Below, piece after piece: positions 58,260 to 64,000 of a stretch of DNA of 64,000 nucleotides. The notes under the pieces were generated by a model. The model did not search any database, had not been told where the DNA came from, and saw only the letters and a program-made list of their open reading frames with translations. Positions within the stretch are counted from its first letter, which is position 1, and each line of letters starts with the position of its first letter. The stretch comes from Eutreptiella sp. 'Long Island Sound 2002' (lineage: Eukaryota > Euglenozoa > Euglenophyceae > Eutreptiales > Eutreptiaceae), in assembly GCA_964036045.1 (NCBI GenBank), contig OZ038380.1, positions 126,400,899-126,464,898 of the forward strand. The letters run 5' to 3'. Both the position numbers and the translations under genes were made by a program.

Positions 58260-58868
58260 GGAGACTTTTACACACACCCCGCACCCCACCCACACTGCAA
58301 CCCCACACGCGGGCATGCACACGCGCACACACGTGAACGTTCATCTCAGCGGCCCTACCCCGATCGCCTCTTGGGGATGCGAGGCCAAAATGAGGAACCG
58401 CATGACCCCGCATACGACAACTCGATCGTGATCAGCACTAAGGTCATCGCTCAGCATCTCAGCCACAACTCGCAATCAACGAGCGGCGGCGACCACCCCA
58501 AGGCCGGCCTCAAGGGGACGTGAGGCACGTACCGGCACCCCCGCACCATCCCCAGCAAGAGCAACTGCCGATGTGCGGAACCGCCAGGCCCCGCACCAGA
58601 CAAGAACATTGTGCACAGCGCTAAGGCCTCAGCTCAGCACCACAAAGCCGCAACATTATCCCCACACACATGCACATGATCGCAAGCGCAGGCACTCGCA
58701 CACGCCAAGACATCAAAGGCCGGTGCACAGAGCACCGCTGGAAGAGGTCCGGGAATGGCTTCGATATCACAAGCTCAACATTGTGGTCAGTGACCGGGAA
58801 CATGGTGTCCTACAATGGTCTGAACCATAGATTGAAATCCGCAGAAAGAGACCAAAGGTACAATCGAC

Positions 58869-59921
58869 ATGATATGCGACGGCTCCAAGGACACCATCGA
58901 TGGGATTGAAGTGATCGGTTGGGCTGCAGTGATCGGCGAACACGATGGACTTCTGGCAACGGCGCATCAGGCCATCCAAAGCACCGCCGGGTCTTCGTGG
59001 GCAGCGAAATGGTGCGGCAAGGGGGGATGCATGGACCTGCTCGAGCACATCAGCTCGGAGGACTGTGCCATTGGAGCGGTGGTGGCGGACAACGTGTCGG
59101 CGTCGTTTGGCGAGGATGGAGGACGCCCTTCCCCCTGCGCATGGTTCGACAGGATTCGGCTGCGGTATGCAGAGTTCGTGTCCAGCCACGACGTCCCCGA
59201 GTACTTCATCCCGGCGCAGCATGACAGCCATGACAGTTACTGGCTGGCAAGGTGGCAAAGCATGGCTGACCAGCTGGCGAAAGCGGCGCTGCGGACGGCT
59301 CGGAGGATGACGGCACCCTTCCGACGGCACCTGGAGGGCATGGCGCTGCTGTTCAAGTCACAGACACTGGTGGTGCATGTGACCAAGGGCCTCGACCAAT
59401 GTGCAGTGGACCGGTGCATGCCCATCGTCCCGAGGATGGCGCACCTGGCAGGAAGGACGTGGCGAGAGGCGGTGGTGGCAGGCAACATTGCCAACAAAGG
59501 CATGGCAGCAGCCTTGTGGCTCAGGTCGGCAGCATGGTGCCACGTGTCCAACAAGGAGGAATTCCACTGCCCAATCTGCAGGAGGAGCTGTGATGGATGG
59601 GGACGGCATCTGGCACAATCGTGTGTCCATGCTGCAATGGCATGCATGATGGGGCTTGCAGCGGTCGCCCAGAGCCTCCAGGACCAAGGAAAGGAGGTAC
59701 AGTGGACGTCGGTGACCACCCTGCGAGTCGGGGAAGCGGAACTCTGGCGGCTGCAGCACGAAGACGACTTTCGCCAGACCAAGCACATCCCCGAGGACAC
59801 AGTGATGGTGTCGTCGTCACGCCTGCTCGCCAATGCGATTCAGAAACTGGAGGTCAAGAGGAAGCTGACGGAGGCATACCTCAATGCGATGGCCGACTTC
59901 ATCACCCTCCCACCAGGATGA
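58869..59921 (+). CDS. Unit 7 RNase H and CCHC protein, intact (350 aa)
   Basis: The best-preserved frame of the array. DGSKD (Asp4) is the first acid, VVADNVSAS (Asp74) the third, and AQHDSHDSYW with ADQLAKA (about 118-140) the late block. At the place of the second acid (AEW in B2) this family reads SSWAAKWCG, so the Glu is absent. The finger is C234, C237, H247, C252. It ends ITLPPG, TGA. Without the reverse transcriptase it is probably not a working gene, but it could be translated if the array is transcribed. Confidence 0.7.
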   Translation: MICDGSKDTIDGIEVIGWAAVIGEHDGLLATAHQAIQSTAGSSWAAKWCGKGGCMDLLEHISSEDCAIGAVVADNVSASFGEDGGRPSPCAWFDRIRLRYAEFVSSHDVPEYFIPAQHDSHDSYWLARWQSMADQLAKAALRTARRMTAPFRRHLEGMALLFKSQTLVVHVTKGLDQCAVDRCMPIVPRMAHLAGRTWREAVVAGNIANKGMAAALWLRSAAWCHVSNKEEFHCPICRRSCDGWGRHLAQSCVHAAMACMMGLAAVAQSLQDQGKEVQWTSVTTLRVGEAELWRLQHEDDFRQTKHIPEDTVMVSSSRLLANAIQKLEVKRKLTEAYLNAMADFITLPPG

Positions 59922-60059
59922 AGACTGCAGGAGTTCCTATGGATGCAACCGGCAGGATGGACCGCAACCCGGAGATGGGGCACACTGGCCATCCGTTCCG
60001 CAATCCAGCATGCTGCGGGAGGAAGATCCTAGAGGGTATGGGGCCCGGAAGCCCACCTC

Positions 60060-60473
60060 ATGGCCCATCCTCTGGACGAATCGGCGCCGATCAGACGGAC
60101 AGGCATGATGGCAGCCAGAGCCCCACCACCGAAGGATCAATGGGACGCGCAATCCGTTATCATCATGGACACAACACCAGCCACGTCGGAATATGACATC
60201 TGGGTGATCCGCCCGGGAGACATATATGGACTATACATTGGGTACAAGCCACATTGCATGTCAGCAGAGCTGATGGAAGTCATCAAGGAACGCCGGCTAT
60301 CCGAATGGGCTGATCGAGAGGTTCATCCACTGCATCCACTGAACTGGGAAGATGACAGCGACGATGGGGATTACGAACCAAAAAGCGCGGAAGAAGAGTC
60401 GGACGATGAAGATGAAGACGATGACTTCGAAAGCATGGAAGAGGATGTGGAATCGTCGGACGAGGACGACTGA
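60060..60473 (+). CDS. Unit 7 acidic-tailed frame (137 aa)
   Basis: Intact short form; GDIYG and KERRLSE variants. Confidence 0.5.
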   Translation: MAHPLDESAPIRRTGMMAARAPPPKDQWDAQSVIIMDTTPATSEYDIWVIRPGDIYGLYIGYKPHCMSAELMEVIKERRLSEWADREVHPLHPLNWEDDSDDGDYEPKSAEEESDDEDEDDDFESMEEDVESSDEDD

Positions 60474-61083
60474 GGAGACTTTTACACACACCCGGCACCC
60501 CACCCACACTGCAACCCCACACACGGGCATGCACACGCGCACACACGTGAACGTTCATCTCAGCGGCCCTGTCCCGATCGCCTCTTGGGGATGCGAGGCC
60601 AAAATGAGGAACCGCCTGACCCCGCATACGACAACTCGATCGTGAACAGCACTAAGGTCATCGCTCAGCATGTCAGCCACAACTCGCAATCAACGAGCGG
60701 CGGCGACCACCCCAAGGCCGGCCTCAAGGGGACGTGAGGCACGTACCGGCACCCCCGCACCATCCCCAGCAAGAGCAACTGCCGATGTGCGGAACCGCCA
60801 GGCCCGGCACCAGACAAGAACATTGTGCACAGCGCTAAGGCCTCAGCTCAGCACCACAAAGCCGCAACATTATCCCCACACACATGCACATGATCGCAAG
60901 CGCAGGCACTCGCACACACCAAGACATCAAAGGCCGGTGCACAGAGCACCGCTGGAAGAGGTCCGGGAATGGCTTCGATATCACAAGCTCAACATTGTGG
61001 TCAGTGACCGGGAACATGGTGTCCTACAATGGTCTGAACCATAGATTGAAATCCGCAAAAAGAAGGCCAAAGGTACAATCGAC

Positions 61084-61812
61084 ATGATATCCGACGGCTC
61101 CAAGGACACCATCGATGGGATTGAAGTGATCGGTTGGGCTGCAGTGATCGGCGAACACGATGGACTTCTGGCAACGGCGCATCAGGCCATCCAAAGCACC
61201 GCCGGGTCTTCGTGGGCAGCGAAATGGTGCGGCAAGGGGGGATGCATGGACCTGCTCGAGCACATCAGCTCGGAGGACTATGCCATTGGAGCGGTGGTGG
61301 CGGACAACGTGTCGGCGTCGTTTGGCGAGGATGGAGGACGCCCTTCCCCCTGCGCATGGTTTGACAGGATTCGGCTGCGGTATGCAGAGTTCGTGTCCAG
61401 CCACGACGTCCCCGAGTACTTCATCCCGGCGCAGCATGACAGCCATGACAGTTACTGGCTGGCAAGGTGGCAAAGCATGGCTGACCAGCTGGCGAAAGCG
61501 GCGCTGCGGACGGCTCGGAGGATGACGGCACCCTTCCGACGGCACCTGGAGGGCATGGCGCTGCTGTTCAAGTCGCAGACACTGGTGGTGCATGTGACCA
61601 AGGGCCTCGACCAATGTGCAGTGGACCGGTGCATGCCCATCGTCCCGAGGATGGCGCACCTGGCAGGAAGGACGTGGCGAGAGGCGGTGGTGGCAGGCAA
61701 CATTGCCAACAAAGGCATGGCAGCAGCCTTGTGGCTCAGGTCGGCAGCATGGTGCCACGTGTCCAACAAGGAGGAATTCCACTGCCCAATCTGCAGGAGG
61801 AGCTGTGATTGA
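61084..61812 (+). pseudogene. Unit 8 RNase H frame, stopped inside the finger
   Basis: 242 codons; SSEDYAIGA where others have SSEDCAIGA. Same stop as unit 6. Confidence 0.7.
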
Positions 61813-62274
61813 TGGGGACGGCATCTGGCACAATCGTGTGTCCATGCTGCAATGGCATGCATGATGGGGCTTGCAGCGGTCGCCCAGAGCCTCCAGGACC
61901 AAGGAAAGGAGGTACAGTGGACGTCGGTGACCACCCTGCGAGTCGGGGAAGCGGAACTCTGGCGGCTGCAGCACGAAGACGACTTTCGCCAGACCCAGCA
62001 CATCCCCGAGGACACAGTGATGGTGTCGTCGTCACGCCTGCCGGCCACTACGATTCAGAAACTGGAGGTCAAGAGGAAGCTGACGGAGGCATACCTCAAT
62101 GCGATGGCCGACTTCATCACCCTCCCACCAGGATGAAGACTGCAGGAGTTCCTATGGATGCAACCGGCAGGATGGACCGCAACCCGGAGATGGGGCACAC
62201 TGGCCATCCGTTCCGCAATCCAGCATGCTGCGGGAGGAAGATCCTAGAGGGTATGGGGCCCGGAAGCCCACCTC

Positions 62275-62688
62275 ATGGCCCATCCTCTGGACGAATCGGC
62301 GCCGATCAGACGGACAGGCATGATGGCAGCCAGAGCCCCACCACCGAAGGATCAATGGGACGCGCAATCCGTTATCATCATGGACACAACACCAGCCACG
62401 TCGGAATATGACATCTGGGTGATCCGCCCCGGAGACATATATGGACTATACATTGGGTACAAGCCACATTGCATGTCAGCAGAGCTGATGGAAGTCATCA
62501 AGGAACTCCGGCTATCCGAATGGGCTGATCGAGAGGTTCATCCACTGCATCCACTGAACTGGGAAGATGACAGCGACGATGGGGATTACGAACCAAAAAG
62601 CGCGGAAGAAGAGTCGGACGATGAAGATGAAGACGATGACTTCGAAAGCATGGAAGAGGATGTGGAATCGTCGGACGAGGACGACTGA
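62275..62688 (+). CDS. Unit 8 acidic-tailed frame (137 aa)
   Basis: Intact short form with GDIYG as in unit 7. Confidence 0.5.
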   Translation: MAHPLDESAPIRRTGMMAARAPPPKDQWDAQSVIIMDTTPATSEYDIWVIRPGDIYGLYIGYKPHCMSAELMEVIKELRLSEWADREVHPLHPLNWEDDSDDGDYEPKSAEEESDDEDEDDDFESMEEDVESSDEDD

Positions 62689-63174
62689 GGAGACTTTTAC
62701 ACACACCCGGCACCCCACCCACACTGCAACCCCACACACGGGCATGCACACGCGCACACACGTGAACGTTCATCTCAGCGGCCCTACCCCGATCGCCTCT
62801 TGGGGATGCGAGGCCAAAATGAGGAACCGCCTGACCCCGCATACGACAACTCGATCGTGAACAGCACTAAGGTCATCGCTCAGCATCTCAGCCACAACTC
62901 GCAATCAACGAGCGGCGGCGACCACCCCAAGGCCGGCCTCAAGGGGACGTGAGGCACGTACCGGCACCCCCGCACCATCCCCAGCAAGAGCAACTGCCGA
63001 TGTGCGGAACCGCCAGGCCCGGCACCAGACAAGAACATTGTGCACAGCGCTAAGGCCTCAGCTCAGCACCACAAAGCCGCAACATTATCCCCACACACAT
63101 GCACATGATCGCAAGCGCAGGCACTCGCACACGCCAAGACATCAAAGGCCGGTGCACAGAGCACCGCTGGAAGA

Positions 63175-64000
63175 GGTCCGGGAATGGCTTCGATATCACA
63201 AGCTCAACATTGTGGTCAGTGACCGGGAACATGGTGTCCTACAATGGTCTGAACCATAGATTGAAATCCGCAAAAAGAAGGCCAAAGGTACAATCGACAT
63301 GATATCCGACGGCTCCAAGGACACCATCGATGGGATTGAAGTGATCGGTCGGGCTGCAGTGATCGGCGAACACGATGGACTTCTGGCAACGGCGCATCAG
63401 GCCATCCAAAGCACCGCCGGGTCTTCGTGGGCAGCGAAATGGTGCGGCAAGGGGGGCTGCATGGACCTGCTCGAGCACATCAGCTCGGAGGACTGTGCCA
63501 TTGGAGCGGTGGTGGCGGACAACGTGTCGGCGTCGTTCGGCGAGGATGGAGGACGCCCTTCCTCGTGCGCATGGTTCGACAGGATTCGGCTGCGGTATGC
63601 AGAGTTCGTGTCCAGCCACGACGTCCCCGAGTACTTCATCCCGGCGCAGCATGACAGCCATGACAGTTACTGGCTGGCAAGGTGGCAAAGCATGGCTAAC
63701 CAGCTGGCGAAAGCGGCGCTGCGGACGGCTCGGAGGATGACGGCACCCTTCCGACGGCACCTGGAGGGCATGGCGCTGCTGTTCAAGTCACAGACACTGG
63801 TGGTGCATGTGACCAAGGGCCTCGACCAATGTGCAGTGGACCGGTGCATGCCCATCGTCCCGAGGATCGCGCACCTGGCAGGAAGGACGTGGCGAGAGGC
63901 GGTGGTGGCAGGCAACATTGCCAACAAAGGCATGGCAGCAGCCTTGTGGCTCAGGTCGGCAGCATGGTGCCACGTGTCCAACAAGGAGGAATTCCACTGC
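63175..64000 (+). repeat. Array unit 9, cut by the window edge
   Basis: First 826 bp of a unit. The RNase H frame is open from about 63,299 to the edge, which falls at the finger start. The array therefore continues to the right. Confidence 0.93.

Larger units (their letters stand above)
56531..58745 (+). repeat. Array unit 6
   Basis: First unit with GAACACGATGG in place of GATGACGATGG near 56,723, shared with units 7, 8 and 9. RNase H frame 56,655-57,383 ends at a TGA inside the finger (TGTGATTGATGG), which unit 8 shares. Also shares CGCCTGCCGGCC with unit 8. Confidence 0.93.
58746..60959 (+). repeat. Array unit 7
   Basis: The only complete unit with an uninterrupted RNase H/CCHC gene. Private changes: ATATGCGACGG near 58,872 and a 2-bp loss in AGAGACCAAAGG near 58,848. 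Confidence 0.93.
60960..63174 (+). repeat. Array unit 8
   Basis: Carries the same finger-region TGA and CGCCTGCCGGCC as unit 6 but the CAAAAAGAAGG of unit 9 at its start, a mosaic expected from unequal exchange. Confidence 0.93.
45459..64000 (+). repeat. 2.2-kb macrosatellite made of the C LINE 3' third
   Basis: Head-to-tail units begin at GGTCCGGGAATGG: 45,459, 47,673, 49,886, 52,102, 54,316, 56,531, 58,746, 60,960 and 63,175, so lengths are 2,213-2,216 bp and the ninth is cut by the window. By eye units are 95% or more identical. All start at the same point in the thumb and end at the same point in the 3' region, so they come from tandem duplication of one segment, not from separate insertions, which would have varied 5' ends. 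Confidence 0.97.

Noticed and set aside
47673-64000. Array units as separate 5'-truncated LINE insertions
   Set aside because: All units share the same breakpoint at both ends and no target duplications separate them.

Overview
This is a eukaryotic repeat-rich window; I found no recognisable host gene, tRNA or rRNA. Almost everything belongs to non-LTR (LINE-type) retrotransposons, their tandem derivatives, simple-sequence DNA and one unfamiliar DNA transposon. Intronless reverse transcriptases carrying AP-endonuclease, RNase H and C-terminal CCHC domains point to a eukaryote, but the species cannot be read from the sequence; a protist is only a guess.

Left part (1-35,790): long (CATA)n tracts at about 391-650, 11,617-11,807, 21,497-22,197, 24,253-24,500 and 35,379-35,790 separate LINE copies. 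Family A lies on the minus strand in two copies with the same 5' and 3' ends (A1 651-11,616; A2 11,808-21,496). A1 is longer because of an exact 1,278-bp in-frame tandem duplication. Family B lies on the plus strand: a 3' end at the left edge (B0), a short non-autonomous copy (B1 22,198-24,252) and a long copy (B2 24,501-35,378). Every A and B copy is bounded by CATA repeats, which suggests a microsatellite-targeted nest of elements.

B2 is split by a 4.5-kb DNA element, D (26,322-30,824), with 25-bp terminal inverted repeats, a 5-bp target duplication, three plus-strand genes and eight perfect copies of a 20-bp palindrome, five of them spaced 69-71 bp apart. I do not recognise its proteins. 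This is the best candidate here for something undescribed.

Right part (35,791-64,000): a third LINE family, C, on the plus strand. It has a gag-like ORF1, an AP endonuclease, a reverse transcriptase with a YSDD box, RNase H and CCHC finger, all damaged by frameshifts and stops. From 45,459 its 3' third is repeated head to tail as a 2,214-bp macrosatellite, eight complete units and part of a ninth, continuing past the right edge. Each unit carries an RNase H/CCHC reading frame and a separate acidic-tailed frame.

The three LINE families share one C-terminal plan: RNase H followed by C-x2-C-x9-H-x4-C. B and C also share an unusual reverse transcriptase motif A (DWDE) and a YSDDR box, so they look related to each other, while A has FLDFSGAFD and YVDD.
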